NCBI RefSeq assembly: GCF_047946665.1
Contig: NZ_CP172312.1
Location: 372,001-436,000, forward strand
Length of the DNA: 64,000 bases
Direction: 5' to 3'
Source of the DNA: Allohahella sp002354735
GTDB lineage: Bacteria; Pseudomonadota; Gammaproteobacteria; Pseudomonadales; Oleiphilaceae
Numbering within the stretch: position 1 is the stretch's first letter; every line of letters begins with the position of its first letter. The position numbers and the translations under genes were made by a program. A model generated the notes under the pieces. The model was not told the DNA's origin. It saw nothing but the letters and a program-made list of their open reading frames with translations, and did no database searches. Below are positions 16,679 to 25,274 of this stretch, one piece after another.

Positions 16679-17376
16679 TACCTGATTGCCGCCCAGTTGG
16701 AGATGGCCATTTTTATTGTCACCTGCGCGTCCTGACCGTTGGCCGGCTCGCGACTGAGCTGAACGAAATGTGGAAGCAGCAGTGGCTGGTAACCGCCGAG
16801 CATGACAGGCTGGTGTTTGCGCAGGCTGATCGTCCAACCGTCCTGCTCGATCGCAACGACCTCGCCAGCGGCACCAAAGGTCAGCTTGGGTGCGGGGCCA
16901 TCTGTCACCACTGCCGGCAGTCCCTTGATCCAGCTGCTGATCTGCCGCACTGGCAGTGGCCAACCGAAAGCACCGTAGAAAGCTGCCTCGGGGTCCTGGA
17001 GCAGCGTGACGGCCTCCTCCCCAGTCTGGTGGATGGTTACCGTAGAGTCATCTCCCTTCACACGCGTAGCGCCCAGACCGAGGATTACTGACGCCAGCTC
17101 GATATCATAGTTGGCGTCCCGCTGTTGCCAGCTGCGGATCTGGCCAGTATCGATACGGTCATCACGGCGTACGCTGATTTTGCCTTCGATAGTCCAGTGG
17201 TCTAAATCGCGCAGGCGCGCAGCTGTCTTGGCCCAGTCCGGTGGCTGAACGCCATAGATGACCGGCTCTCTGGGTGCACTGAGTTCGCAGCCCGTGAACA
17301 GCAGTAGTGCCAGCAGGAGCAGGCATCCTTTTCGAAATGATTGTAAATTCAATGGTATCGAGCCTGTAAGCGTCAC
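16678..17376 (-). CDS. lolB: Outer-membrane lipoprotein LolB
   Basis: 232 residues. The GTG start overlaps the stop of the TPR gene (GTGA). A signal peptide ends in the lipobox LLFTGC (Cys about 29), with Glu after the Cys. The mature part has the LolB pattern: HWTIEGKISVRR, WQQRDANYDIELASVILGLGATRV, and GWPLPVRQISSWIKGLP. LolB accepts lipoproteins from LolA and inserts them into the inner leaflet of the outer membrane. Gene order TPR-lolB-ispE is that of pseudomonads, and all three are coupled by overlaps of 1-4 nt. Confidence 0.93.
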   Translation of the reverse strand: MTLTGSIPLNLQSFRKGCLLLLALLLFTGCELSAPREPVIYGVQPPDWAKTAARLRDLDHWTIEGKISVRRDDRIDTGQIRSWQQRDANYDIELASVILGLGATRVKGDDSTVTIHQTGEEAVTLLQDPEAAFYGAFGWPLPVRQISSWIKGLPAVVTDGPAPKLTFGAAGEVVAIEQDGWTISLRKHQPVMLGGYQPLLLPHFVQLSREPANGQDAQVTIKMAISNWAAIR

Positions 17377-19190
17377 TCGTTGATCAGTTGCGCTGAGCTC
17401 AGGCCGTAGCGCTGAATAGTTTCCAGCAGGAGCTTGTGAGTATCGTCCTGGGTAAGGCCTTCACGCCAAACCGTTTTCGCACGAGCCTCTTCACCTGTCT
17501 CCCAGAGCACCTCGCCAAGATGCGCTGCAACCTCGGGATCGGGGAATGCCATGTAAGCCTTCTCCAGGTATGGCAAAGCCTCTGCAACCATGCCCTTGCG
17601 ATACAGCAGCCAGCCGAGACTATCCATGATCGCTGGATTGGCGGGGTCGATCTCGAGAGCGCGTCGGATGAGGGATTCGGCCTCTTCGAGGCGATCGGTC
17701 CGATCTGCGAGGGTGTAACCCAAGGCGTTGAGTGCGATGGCGTTATCGGGATCCTGCTCCAGTATTTCCCGAAGCTCGCGCTCCAGTACGTCAATCTTGC
17801 CGGCCCTGTCGGCTGTCATCGCATAGCTGTATTTCAGATCAAGGCTGTCGGGGTGTTCCTCAACTGCTCGCTCAGCAACCTCGAGCGCCTCCTGATGATC
17901 GTCGGTCTCGTTGTACAAACTGATTTCCACCTGCCAGATGGCCTCACTCTGCTCCGGATAGAGGCTGCGCGCGTGGGCGAACATCGCCGAAGCTTCCTCG
18001 TCGCGGTCGGCGTTGCGCAAGAGGAAGGCGCTTCGTGCCAGTGCGGTCACGAAATTGCCGCCTGACGTGACCTGAGAGTAGTGATGTATGGCGGTATCGA
18101 TTTCGTCAGCCTGATCGGCGATTCTGCCAAGATAGTAGTGCGCATCATTCGTCAGCTTGTCTTCGGCCACGAGCGACTGAAGCGCCTGTCTTGCGGCCTC
18201 CACGTTATCATTCTGCAGCGCGATGATGGCATATGAACGTTTGAGGGTCGGCACTTTCGGAAACTGTGCGGCCAGTTCGGCATACACCTTCTCTGCGGCT
18301 TCGAACTGCTCCTCATCAAGAAGGGCCTGTGCCAGCAGGACGCCGATCTGCATGCTCTTCGGCAGTCTCTTGCGCTGCTTCTTCAGGTAGGCCAGTGCTG
18401 CGTCTGCGCCTTCCAGCTTGTGCATCAACTTGCTGTGCAGCGCCACGTAATTGGCTTCGTCCGGGTGCTGGCGCACCAGATCGCCGCTCTCGGCATAAGC
18501 CTCTTCGAACTGCTGCCTCTGCGCGAGCAGATTGGCGTGACCAAAACGGAGCGAGGCCTCTTCAGGGTGTCGCTCGATGAGTTCCGCGTAGAGGTCGAGC
18601 AGGCTGTCCTGGGTTTGCGGATCGAGCGTGGCCGCATGAACCGCGAGACGGTCGAACGTGCTCTGTCCCCCAAGCTCCATGACCCGCTCCATGTGCCGGA
18701 GGGCGGATGAGAAATCACCCGCCTTAAGCTGATAGACCGCCGCATGCTGATGCGCCTCGAGGGCGTCTGGTGCCACATCTGTCCAGAGTGTTGCCAGTGC
18801 GAGGGCCGCAGGGTCGTCCTTCATGTACTGCGCTGCCTCAAAGGCGCGCTGAATAACAGCACTGTCCTTGGTTTCGAGCGCCACAGCCGTATAGTCGCTC
18901 AGCAGTCGTTTGAGATCCCCTCGGTGACCAGAGATTTCCGCCTCGACGAGCAGTCTGATCGTGTTCTCTGACATGCCGTCAACTGACGTATCCTTGTAGT
19001 CTTCGGCGGGTGTGATCCTGATTGGCTGAAGCGTTATGGGATCGCGGACATGACCCTTGGGGATCGTCTGTCGGGACTGGAACTGCGCTTCGCTCATGCC
19101 CTGGTGGTCACTGCCGGTGGAGGCGCAACCTGCGAGGGCAACGACAGCCAACAAGGCAGTCAGCGGGGGTAGCGAAGTCTTTCGGGTCAT
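17373..19190 (-). CDS. TPR-repeat lipoprotein
   Basis: 605 residues. A signal with lipobox VVALAGC (Cys about 22) is followed by a polar linker. From residue ~80 to the end come helical TPR repeats, clearest at the C-terminus: NAIALNALGYTLADRTDRLEEAESLIRRALEIDPANPAIMDSLGWLLYRKG and EALPYLEKAYMAFPDPEVAAHLGEVLW. It is probably a protein-protein scaffold on the periplasmic face of a membrane. Its neighbour LolB suggests, but does not prove, a link to lipoprotein or outer-membrane biogenesis. It is the first gene of a minus-strand operon and diverges from hemA. Confidence 0.85.
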   Translation of the reverse strand: MTRKTSLPPLTALLAVVALAGCASTGSDHQGMSEAQFQSRQTIPKGHVRDPITLQPIRITPAEDYKDTSVDGMSENTIRLLVEAEISGHRGDLKRLLSDYTAVALETKDSAVIQRAFEAAQYMKDDPAALALATLWTDVAPDALEAHQHAAVYQLKAGDFSSALRHMERVMELGGQSTFDRLAVHAATLDPQTQDSLLDLYAELIERHPEEASLRFGHANLLAQRQQFEEAYAESGDLVRQHPDEANYVALHSKLMHKLEGADAALAYLKKQRKRLPKSMQIGVLLAQALLDEEQFEAAEKVYAELAAQFPKVPTLKRSYAIIALQNDNVEAARQALQSLVAEDKLTNDAHYYLGRIADQADEIDTAIHHYSQVTSGGNFVTALARSAFLLRNADRDEEASAMFAHARSLYPEQSEAIWQVEISLYNETDDHQEALEVAERAVEEHPDSLDLKYSYAMTADRAGKIDVLERELREILEQDPDNAIALNALGYTLADRTDRLEEAESLIRRALEIDPANPAIMDSLGWLLYRKGMVAEALPYLEKAYMAFPDPEVAAHLGEVLWETGEEARAKTVWREGLTQDDTHKLLLETIQRYGLSSAQLINE

Positions 19191-19472
19191 GAAGGTTTTT
19201 CCTGTTCCGGGATCCGGTCTGTGCCTGGGTGACCGTCAGAGTGTGCATTCAGGCGTGCTGATTCGCAACTGTTGGTGGCCGATAGCGCTGCCTGTAGTCT
19301 TACAGCTTGTTCAGGAATTCAGATGACCGCGATGATGTGGGCGAATGTCTGGTGAGGGAAGCCTATCGAGTGGATGGCTGCAAGTCGCGGAGGCGCATGC
19401 TAATATGGCGCATTATTCGGCGTATTTATCCGCGATTCGCGGGCGCTCGGATCTCCTTAGCGACGGATACCC
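19191..19472. other. Divergent intergenic region between the TPR gene and hemA
   Basis: 282 nt that must hold promoters for both operons. A weak plus-strand candidate for hemA is CTGCAA, 17 nt, TAATAT ending about 19406. I see no operator repeat or convincing small gene here. Confidence 0.4.
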
Positions 19473-20852
19473 ATGACGATCAAGGTTTTCGGTCTCAGTC
19501 ATAAAACCACTGGCGTGAGCCTGCGCGAGCGCGTGGCCTTTCAGGCTGACGAAGTGCCGGTCGTGCTCAAGCTCGTGGCTGATGAGCTTGGGGTGAGTGA
19601 GGTCACCATCCTTTCCACCTGCAACCGCACTGAGCTGTATCTGAGCTGTCCCGATATCGATGCCGCTCGGCTTTGTGACTGGTTTTGTGATTATCATGAG
19701 ATTGGCCATGAAGTGGGTCGGGCAGAGCTCGAGCCCGCGCTGTATTTTCTCGAGGGAAAGGCCGCCGTGCGCCATCTCATGCGAGTCGCCTCTGGGCTGG
19801 ACTCGCAGATGCTGGGCGAGCCGCAGATCTTTGGGCAGATCAAGGATGCCTTCACGGTAGCCCGGTCCAGCGGTACAGTAGGGACAGTGCTCGATCGGCT
19901 GTTTCGGCAGGCCTTCACCGTGGCGAAACGGGTGAGAACCCAAACGGCCATCGGCAACAATCCGGTTTCGGTAGCCTATGCTGCGGTTTCACTCGCGGGT
20001 CGTATCTTTCCAGAGATCCACAAGTGCACCGCCCTGCTGATCGGTGCGGGCGAAACCATAGAGCTTGTGGCAAAGCACCTGCTGCAGCGGAACATCGAAC
20101 ATCTGATTATCGCCAACCGCACACTCAGTCGGGCTGAGAGTCTTGCGCTGAAAACCGGCGGCGCTGCCATTCAGCTCAGTGACCTGCCGGATCATCTCGC
20201 CAAGGCCGATATCGTTATAGCGTCCACTGGTGCGCCACTGCCTGTACTTGGCAAAGGCGCTGTGGAAACCGCACTCCGCAAGCGTCGGCACAAGCCCATG
20301 TTTATCGCCGATATTGCCGTGCCGCGCGATGTCGAAGCCGAAGTGGCCGATATCGAAGATGCCTATCTCTACGGTATTGACGACCTCGAGGCCGTCATCG
20401 AGGGTAATGTTCGGGCGCGTGAGGAGGCGGCCAAGGAAGCGGAGCATCTCATCCGCGAAGGCGTCGACGATTTCATGTACAAGCTTCGCTCGCTCGAGAC
20501 GGTAGACGTGCTCAAATCCTTACGTGAGCGGGCGGAAGAAGTACGTGATCTGGAGCTCGCGCGTGCTCTCCGGCTGGCGGATTCCGGACAGAGCGTGGAA
20601 GCGGTCATGCGGCAGCTTGCCCATGCACTTACGAACAAGTTGATCCATCACCCGACCGTGCAGGTTCGTCGTGCCCATGCAGAAGGCCGTAAGGAAGCGA
20701 GTAATTGGCTTCGTGACCTGTTCCAGTTGCCAGTCAATCCGGCAGCGGCGCCTGATAGCACCGTCGATGAGACAATGCGGGCAAGGGGGGCAAGGCCAAG
20801 CTCAGAATCTTCCGAAAAAGGGCTCGACAGGCACCCCCGTCCTGAGTCCTAG
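19473..20852 (+). CDS. hemA: Glutamyl-tRNA reductase
   Basis: 459 residues. GLSHKTTGVSLRERVAF opens the catalytic domain. ILSTCNRTELYL at about 48 holds the nucleophilic Cys that forms the glutamyl thioester. LDSQMLGEPQIFGQIKDAF is the tRNA/substrate helix. GAGETIELVAKHLLQRNIEHLIIANRT at about 190 is the NADPH-binding domain, and a long spine helix with a C-terminal dimerisation domain completes it. It commits glutamyl-tRNA to tetrapyrrole (haem) synthesis in the cytoplasm. The last ~45 residues are polar and low in complexity (ESSEKGLDRHPRPES), an extension beyond the usual ~420-residue length. It heads hemA-prfA-prmC-moeB. Confidence 0.95.
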   Translation: MTIKVFGLSHKTTGVSLRERVAFQADEVPVVLKLVADELGVSEVTILSTCNRTELYLSCPDIDAARLCDWFCDYHEIGHEVGRAELEPALYFLEGKAAVRHLMRVASGLDSQMLGEPQIFGQIKDAFTVARSSGTVGTVLDRLFRQAFTVAKRVRTQTAIGNNPVSVAYAAVSLAGRIFPEIHKCTALLIGAGETIELVAKHLLQRNIEHLIIANRTLSRAESLALKTGGAAIQLSDLPDHLAKADIVIASTGAPLPVLGKGAVETALRKRRHKPMFIADIAVPRDVEAEVADIEDAYLYGIDDLEAVIEGNVRAREEAAKEAEHLIREGVDDFMYKLRSLETVDVLKSLRERAEEVRDLELARALRLADSGQSVEAVMRQLAHALTNKLIHHPTVQVRRAHAEGRKEASNWLRDLFQLPVNPAAAPDSTVDETMRARGARPSSESSEKGLDRHPRPES

Positions 20853-20917
20853 CGTCACATAAGCTGCATTGCCGAAATACCCTTTCTTCATTTTTAACAG
20901 GTTTCCGAACAGGCCCA

Positions 20918-22009
20918 ATGAAAGATTCCATACGTCGCAAGCTCGAGCATCTACAGGATCGCCACGAAGAGGTATCGGCCATGCTGAGCGATGCCGATAT
21001 CATCCATAATCAGACGCGGTTCCGAGAGCTGTCACAGGAGTTTTCCGAGCTCGAACCCCTTGTCACCCGTTTTGCTGCTTTTCGTAAAACAGAAGCGGGT
21101 CTGGCGGCAGCGAAGGAAATGCTCGCTGAAGATGATCCTGATATGAAGGCAATGGCCGCCGATGAGATTGACGAGCTCGATGCTGAGCTCGAGGCTCACG
21201 AAGCCGAGCTTCAATTACTGCTTCTGCCTAAGGATCCCCGGGACACAGCCAACGTCTTTCTTGAGGTCCGGGCTGGCACAGGTGGCGATGAAGCGGCCAT
21301 TTTCGCAGGTGACCTGTTCAGAATGTATAGCCGCTATGCGGAGCAGCGTGGATGGCAGGTCGAGATTCTGTCAGAGAGTCTTGGTGAACACGGCGGCTAT
21401 AAGGAGGTCATTTCCAGACTTTCCGGCAACAATGTCTACGGTACGCTGAAGTTCGAATCTGGCGCGCATCGAGTGCAGCGTGTACCAGCGACTGAGTCGC
21501 AGGGAAGAATCCACACATCAGCCTGTACAGTGGCTGTCATGCCTGAAGTCGAGGCTGTTGCAGCCATTGACATCAATCCAAGCGATCTGCGTGTCGATAC
21601 CTTCCGTGCAAGTGGCGCCGGTGGTCAGCACGTTAACAAGACCGACTCGGCGATCCGTATTACGCACCTGCCTACGGGTACTGTGGTCGAGTGTCAGGAT
21701 GAGCGATCGCAGCACAAGAACCGTGCCCGGGCGATGTCCCTGTTGCAGGCGAGGCTGTTCGATACTGCGCAAGCCAAACAAGCCAGTGAACAGGCGCAGA
21801 AGCGCAAGTTGCTGGTTGGCAGCGGTGACCGATCAGAGCGAATCCGAACTTATAACTTTCCGCAGGGGCGCTTGACCGATCACCGAATCAACCTGACCCT
21901 GTACAAGCTGGATGAGGTTGTCCAGGGCGATCTGGACCCTGTCATCACACCACTGTTGCAGGAGTATCAGGCCGAGATGCTGGCCACTCTGAACGATACC
22001 GATGGCTGA
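20918..22009 (+). CDS. prfA: Peptide chain release factor 1
   Basis: 363 residues. The PxT-type stop-codon recognition loop is present (VPATESQGRIHTSA) together with the catalytic GAGGQHVNKTDSAIRITHLPTG at about 230, where GGQ reaches the peptidyl-transferase centre. Gln of GGQ is methylated by PrmC, whose gene follows with an 8-nt overlap. RF1 reads UAA and UAG. It lies 65 nt after hemA on the same strand, the standard gamma-proteobacterial order. Confidence 0.96.
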   Translation: MKDSIRRKLEHLQDRHEEVSAMLSDADIIHNQTRFRELSQEFSELEPLVTRFAAFRKTEAGLAAAKEMLAEDDPDMKAMAADEIDELDAELEAHEAELQLLLLPKDPRDTANVFLEVRAGTGGDEAAIFAGDLFRMYSRYAEQRGWQVEILSESLGEHGGYKEVISRLSGNNVYGTLKFESGAHRVQRVPATESQGRIHTSACTVAVMPEVEAVAAIDINPSDLRVDTFRASGAGGQHVNKTDSAIRITHLPTGTVVECQDERSQHKNRARAMSLLQARLFDTAQAKQASEQAQKRKLLVGSGDRSERIRTYNFPQGRLTDHRINLTLYKLDEVVQGDLDPVITPLLQEYQAEMLATLNDTDG

Positions 22010-22982
22010 TAACGACATCGACAGTGGCGCCCCTCACCGTATGGCGGCTGAAGGTGGCACCACTATCAGACAAATTCTGCGAACTGCCGGCCTCGCGCTA
22101 AAATCTCGAGGAGCCGGTGCTGATGAGGCTCGCCTGGAATCAGAACTGCTCCTGCTCGAAATCGTGGGCAAGTCCAGAGCCTGGCTCAGAGCTTTTGATG
22201 ACACGATGCTGGGCTCAGAGATGCAGGCACGCTTTCATGACCTGCTCGACCGCCGCCTTGCCGGTGAACCTCTGGCTTACATTCTCGGCAGGAAGGACTT
22301 CTGGAGTCTCGAGCTCCAGGTCAGCGATGCCGTGCTGATTCCGCGAGAGGATACCGAGGTGTTGGTCGTCGAGGCCTTGCGGCTTGGTCGTCAGCTCATC
22401 ATCGAAAGCGGTCAGGCGGTGCTGGATGTCCTGGAATTGGGAACGGGAAGTGGTGCTATCATTTGCGCCCTGGCGTCCGAGGAAACTGACTGGCAGTACA
22501 CCGCAACCGATGTGTCGACCGAGGCGCTGGCGGTCGCTACTACAAATATCACGGGACACGGCTTCGCCGGGCAGACGACACTGCTAACCGGAAGCTGGTT
22601 TGAGGCGCTGTCATCCGAGCTCGGGCGATTGCCGGCGCAGGCGAAGTTCGATCTCATAGTCAGCAACCCGCCCTACATCGCCCTGCAAGACCCTCATCTT
22701 GATGCGCCGGCTCTGCGTCACGAGCCAACGCTTGCGCTGAGTTCCGGGCCAGATGGCCTCGATAGCATCAGGTGCATTGTGGCAGATGCAGCACCTTGGC
22801 TTCAGCCGAAGGGATGGCTGCTACTCGAACATGGATATGACCAGGGGCCTGCAGTCAGAGACTTGATGCGAGCAGCTGGTTTCGGAGAAATCGCCACGGT
22901 TCTCGATCTGGCCGGGCAGCCACGAGTGACGATGGGTCGGAACTCGTTGACCGCTCTTCAAACGGCGGGAGTCCAGCTGTGA
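22002..22982 (+). CDS. prmC: Release factor glutamine methyltransferase
   Basis: 326 residues. The N-terminal helical domain (ESELLLLEIVGKSRAWLRA) binds the release factor. The catalytic domain has VLELGTGSGAIICALASE (SAM loop) at about 145 and FDLIVSNPPYIALQDPHL at about 212, the NPPY motif that holds the target glutamine. It methylates the GGQ glutamine of RF1 and RF2. The start overlaps prfA by 8 nt and the stop overlaps the GTG of moeB (GTGA). It is ~45 residues longer than E. coli PrmC, with extra length at the N-terminus (DIDSGAPHRMAAEGG) and in the domain linker. Confidence 0.94.
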   Translation: MADNDIDSGAPHRMAAEGGTTIRQILRTAGLALKSRGAGADEARLESELLLLEIVGKSRAWLRAFDDTMLGSEMQARFHDLLDRRLAGEPLAYILGRKDFWSLELQVSDAVLIPREDTEVLVVEALRLGRQLIIESGQAVLDVLELGTGSGAIICALASEETDWQYTATDVSTEALAVATTNITGHGFAGQTTLLTGSWFEALSSELGRLPAQAKFDLIVSNPPYIALQDPHLDAPALRHEPTLALSSGPDGLDSIRCIVADAAPWLQPKGWLLLEHGYDQGPAVRDLMRAAGFGEIATVLDLAGQPRVTMGRNSLTALQTAGVQL

Positions 22983-23752
22983 GCACTGTGGATGCCGATA
23001 CCGATGATCTAAGCGATGAAGAGCTTCTTCGCTATAGCCGCCATATTCTTCATCCAGATATCGATTTCGAGGGACAGCTGATTCTCAAGCAGGCACGGGT
23101 GGCTGTAGTCGGCGCTGGCGGTCTCGGCTGTCCTGCCGCGATGTATCTTGCGGCCAGCGGTGTCGGAACTATGATCATCTTCGATGACGACGTCATCGAA
23201 TCGAGTAATTTGCAGCGACAGATTGCGTTTACCACTGCCGATATCGGCCAATCGAAAGCTGAGACCCTCTGTCGCCGTCTCCAAGAACTCAATCCGCATG
23301 TCTCTGCGAAGCCTGTGCGGAAGCGGTTCGAAGGCAAGGAGGCTGTGCTGGAAGGCATCGATCTCGTACTTGATTGCAGTGATAACTTCGCCACCCGGTC
23401 AGGCGTGAACAGGTTCTGCGTGGATAATCGAGTTCCGCTGGTTTCGGGCGCAGCAATTCGTAGCGAAGGACAACTTTGCGTCTTTGATAGCCGTGCAACA
23501 GGCTCGGCATGCTATCACTGTCTTTACGGGGACATGGACGAAGCCACGGGCGCAGCAAACTGTGCCGAGAGTGGCGTGCTTTCGCCGCTGGTTGGGGTTA
23601 TTGGTGCGCTTCAGGCTGTGGAGGCAGTCAAGGTGCTGCTGAACCAACATCAGCAGAGTCTTGGCAGATTGCTGCTGTACGATGCCAATGGCGCGCTGTT
23701 CAGAATGCTGCGCTTCAGGCAGGACCCGGCATGCACCGTCTGCGCTCACTGA
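22979..23752 (+). CDS. moeB: MoeB/ThiF-family adenylyltransferase
   Basis: 257 residues of E1-like fold. SDEELLRYSRHILHPDIDFEGQ at about 12 is the family's opening. VVGAGGLGCPAAMYLAASGVG at about 43 is the Rossmann ATP site, SNLQRQIAF holds the arginine finger and LDCSDNFATR the metal Asp. Two Cys pairs, CYHC at about 178 and CTVC near the end, bind structural zinc. MoeB adenylates the C-terminal Gly of MoaD for molybdopterin synthesis; close relatives act on ThiS. No rhodanese domain is present, so it is MoeB rather than MoeZ/R. The GTG start is coupled to prmC, as in Pseudomonas. Confidence 0.88.
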   Translation: MSTVDADTDDLSDEELLRYSRHILHPDIDFEGQLILKQARVAVVGAGGLGCPAAMYLAASGVGTMIIFDDDVIESSNLQRQIAFTTADIGQSKAETLCRRLQELNPHVSAKPVRKRFEGKEAVLEGIDLVLDCSDNFATRSGVNRFCVDNRVPLVSGAAIRSEGQLCVFDSRATGSACYHCLYGDMDEATGAANCAESGVLSPLVGVIGALQAVEAVKVLLNQHQQSLGRLLLYDANGALFRMLRFRQDPACTVCAH

Positions 23753-23770
23753 CCTCCTGGCTCCGGCGCG

Positions 23771-25261
23771 TTAGCCCAGATTCTTGAAACGCTCGATCGC
23801 CAAGGCCCGCGTAGTCTTGAGATCCACTATTGCCTCGGGATAGTCACAGGCCTTGCGTTGCGCTTTCCCAGGGTCATGAATGCTCTTGTTATCGAGGTCC
23901 GCCAACTCGGGAACAAAACGGCGAATGAATTCGCCATCAGGATCATGACTACGGCTCTGGCTTACAGGATTGAACACCCGGAAGTAGGGCGCAGCATCAG
24001 TGCCTGTCGACGCACTCCACTGCCAGCCGCCGTTGTTCGATGGTAGGTAGCCATCAACAAGATTGCGCATGAAATAACGCTCACCGAGGCGCCAATCGAG
24101 AAACAGGTTCTTGGTGAAGAACATGGCGGTTACCATGCGTAGACGGTTATGCATCCATCCCGTCTGCTTGAGCTGCCGCATGGCTGCATCTACGAGGGGA
24201 ATACCAGTGCGTCCCTCGCACCAGGCTTCAAATCCTGACGAATCTTCGTTCCACTGCAGTTGGTCGGTGTCCGCCTTGAAGGGCTGATGCATAGACAGGC
24301 GTGGGTTATCTGTCATCAGATGAATGTAGAAGTCTCGCCAGATGAGTTCACTGATCCAGGTCGTGAAACCTTTCGTTGCGTGCTCCGAGGCGCCTTCGGC
24401 CTTGAGGCGTCGTCGAGCTTCGGTCGCAACGACATAACATTGTCGACCTGAAAGTGTGCCATTCGCGAGAAATCGAGATATCTGGCTGGTGCCGTTCACT
24501 GCAGGCTTGTCCCGCAGGGTGTCATAGTCTTCGGCCCGAGAGTCGATGAAGGCCTCGAGCTCATCGTGTGCTGCATCCTCACCTGCGGCCCAGGCTGTGG
24601 AGTCGGTCAACTCGAGTGCGGCGAAAACCTCAGCGATCGCTTTAGCTGTATCGGCTCGAGTGGCCGCGCGATTTGCCGCTGCCACAAGTGGCTTGTCGGG
24701 TGTCACTGTCTGCGGAGGTTTTGGCCAAAGCGATATGGGAGACCCGTCAGTGTGCTCCAGCCAGCTGCGTTTGTAGGGGGTGAAGACTTTATAGGGTTCT
24801 CCGGCCTGGGTTCGAATCGACTTCACCGGCAGTATGCTCTGGTCGCGATAGCTGTGCAGAGATCTCATAACCGGCAAGAGTCGGCCCGCTACCGCCTGGT
24901 CACGACGATGCTCGTTGACCCAGTACTCCTCGTTGAAGAACAGGGCCTGCGCATCAATGGCTTTGACGAAAGTCTCCAGTACGTCGGGTACTTCTGAGAA
25001 GGTATTGGCCGTAAGCAGAAAGAGATAGTTACCGCGTTCTTCCAGAGCTTTTCCCAGCTCCCACAATGTGCGTCGCAAAAAATCCAGTTTGATCGGCGCC
25101 TCATCGTGCTGCTTCCACTGCTCCGGACAGATGATGAAGCAGCAGAGCAGCGGCAGCGCCTCGTCGGCAGCCCTGGTTGCTGCGGCCGTCAGCGCCGGAT
25201 TATCCGCTAGCCGCAGGTCATTGCGAAACCAGTGCAGCACGCAGGCTTTCTGATCGCTCAA
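23771..25261 (-). CDS. phrB: Deoxyribodipyrimidine photolyase (class I type)
   Basis: 496 residues. The N-terminal antenna domain has LHWFRNDLRLADNPALTAA. The FAD domain carries ISELIWRDFYIHLM, EGRTGIPLVDAAMRQLKQTGWMHNRLRMV at about 360 and the strongly conserved NNGGWQWSASTGTDAAPYFRVFNP near 425. It uses blue/UVA light and reduced FAD to split cyclobutane pyrimidine dimers. The antenna cofactor cannot be read from the sequence. It follows the PhoH-like gene with 13 nt between them, so the two are probably co-transcribed, and converges on moeB with an 18-nt gap. Confidence 0.93.
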   Translation of the reverse strand: MSDQKACVLHWFRNDLRLADNPALTAAATRAADEALPLLCCFIICPEQWKQHDEAPIKLDFLRRTLWELGKALEERGNYLFLLTANTFSEVPDVLETFVKAIDAQALFFNEEYWVNEHRRDQAVAGRLLPVMRSLHSYRDQSILPVKSIRTQAGEPYKVFTPYKRSWLEHTDGSPISLWPKPPQTVTPDKPLVAAANRAATRADTAKAIAEVFAALELTDSTAWAAGEDAAHDELEAFIDSRAEDYDTLRDKPAVNGTSQISRFLANGTLSGRQCYVVATEARRRLKAEGASEHATKGFTTWISELIWRDFYIHLMTDNPRLSMHQPFKADTDQLQWNEDSSGFEAWCEGRTGIPLVDAAMRQLKQTGWMHNRLRMVTAMFFTKNLFLDWRLGERYFMRNLVDGYLPSNNGGWQWSASTGTDAAPYFRVFNPVSQSRSHDPDGEFIRRFVPELADLDNKSIHDPGKAQRKACDYPEAIVDLKTTRALAIERFKNLG

Positions 25262-25274
25262 CTCACAGCCTCAC